Shown one piece after another: positions 63,585-64,000 of a DNA stretch of 64,000 nucleotides. The stretch comes from JBHGBM01 sp041946965 (lineage in GTDB: Bacteria; Acidobacteriota; Terriglobia; Bryobacterales; Bryobacteraceae). Below the pieces are notes generated by a model. It saw only the letters and a program-made list of their open reading frames with translations. It was not told where the DNA came from and made no database searches. Positions within the stretch are counted from its first letter, which is position 1. Each line of letters opens with the position of its first letter. Both the position numbers and the translations under genes were made by a program. The stretch is from contig JBHGBM010000020.1 in NCBI GenBank assembly GCA_041946965.1, forward strand, positions 1-64,000, given 5' to 3'.

Positions 63585-64000
63585 CGGCTTTCCGCAGCAC
63601 GTGCACGGAGCACGAGATGCACGGGTCGTAGGCGCGCACCACCATTTCCAGTTTGTGGGTAAAGGCGGGCTCGCCGCGGTCGGTGTTCTGCTCCGCGGTA
63701 TGGCGCAGGCGGTCTTCCACGCTCGCGGCATTCAGAGCCGTGGGGGTGATCACGTCGGCGGCCGCGATGGCGCCCTGTTCGTCGTACGTGTAGCTGTGGA
63801 TGAGGAGTCCGCGCGGTGCTTCGGTGATGGCCGTCCCCGAGCCCGCGCGCGGCCGCACGGGAACGGCCGGCTCCGGCGCAACACCCTCTTCGAGCAGGCG
63901 CTCCACAAGCCGCAGCGCGCCTTCCACGTCAAGCACCAGTTCCACGGCCTGTGCCTTGTTGTTGTCCAGCGGATTGTCGCTGGGAAGCCGGAGGCCGAGC
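63574..64000 (-). CDS. NiFe-hydrogenase large subunit, C-terminal part (gene continues past 64000)
   Basis: The last ~141 residues of a NiFe-hydrogenase large subunit, read from the right edge of the window. PLDNNKAQAVE and the C-terminal DPCISCSVH carry residues of the Ni ligand motif DPCxxCxxH. After that His there are 8 residues (VLRKADAH), which the protease downstream would remove. The sequence is of the group 3 type (Mvh/Hox-like) judged from the DPC motif, but the group cannot be fixed from this piece. The small subunit would lie beyond 64000. Confidence 0.88.
   Translation of the reverse strand, partial: LGLRLPSDNPLDNNKAQAVELVLDVEGALRLVERLLEEGVAPEPAVPVRPRAGSGTAITEAPRGLLIHSYTYDEQGAIAAADVITPTALNAASVEDRLRHTAEQNTDRGEPAFTHKLEMVVRAYDPCISCSVHVLRKADAH

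Overview
The window is a dense, GC-rich bacterial chromosome segment with about 61 protein-coding genes, no rRNA or tRNA, no CRISPR array and no mobile element that I can see. Three very large Oar-like TonB-dependent receptors with a carboxypeptidase-like N-terminal domain, a 1009-residue surface propeller protein whose C-terminal part resembles the domain family described from Candidatus Solibacter, a bacillithiol deacetylase, a Tad pilus cluster and a Ser/Thr kinase with TPR repeats together point to an acidobacterium, most likely of the Solibacter/Bryobacterales side. This is inference from gene content, not a phylogeny.

Layout. 0-6.1 kb: potassium channel, a TIM-barrel sugar isomerase, an M49-like zinc protein and the first Oar-like receptor. 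6.1-10.7 kb (minus): a tight five-gene run sthA, a degenerate ROK protein, a PfkB kinase, a rhomboid protease and a BshB1-type deacetylase. 10.8-17.3 kb: two small unknown genes, an orphan ABC ATPase, a pair of half-size EamA transporters, signal peptidase I with a mannose-1-phosphate guanylyltransferase, a class III aminotransferase, a Crp/Fnr regulator and a small membrane protein. 17.4-24.8 kb: second receptor with its own promoter and terminator, another Crp/Fnr regulator, ubiD-gltS, and fabG. 24.8-37.2 kb (minus): Tad (Flp) pilus cluster with DUF192, TPR lipoprotein, Flp pilin, an unknown polytopic membrane protein, cpaB, cpaC, tadG, two tadE-like genes, cpaE, cpaF, tadB and tadC. 37.3-43.3 kb: propeller protein and a tandem pair of phosphohexomutases with a small membrane protein. 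43.3-49.4 kb: CBM9-like protein diverging from an esterase, third receptor and sulfatase, probably a scavenging locus.

49.5-51.05 kb: the most unusual segment. Four short genes encode a single-span membrane protein, a 53-residue acidic protein ending in Gly, a 113-residue protein with the layout of an E2 ubiquitin-conjugating enzyme, and a ThiF/E1-like adenylating enzyme. I read it as a candidate minimal ubiquitin-like conjugation cassette.

51.1-64 kb: energy metabolism. On the plus strand a HdrD-like protein, EtfB, EtfA, a membrane EtfD-like Fe-S protein, HdrB and HdrA form one run. Converging on it from the minus strand is the end of a NiFe-hydrogenase large subunit gene followed, with 4-11 nt overlaps, by a sensor histidine kinase, the hydrogenase maturation protease and a Ser/Thr kinase. 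Together they suggest hydrogen- or flavin-linked electron transfer around a heterodisulfide-reductase-type complex. Stretches over about 100 bases without a gene are few: 11265-11426, 16841-17051, 20429-20551, 37179-37304 and 51050-51154. None exceeds 300 bases.
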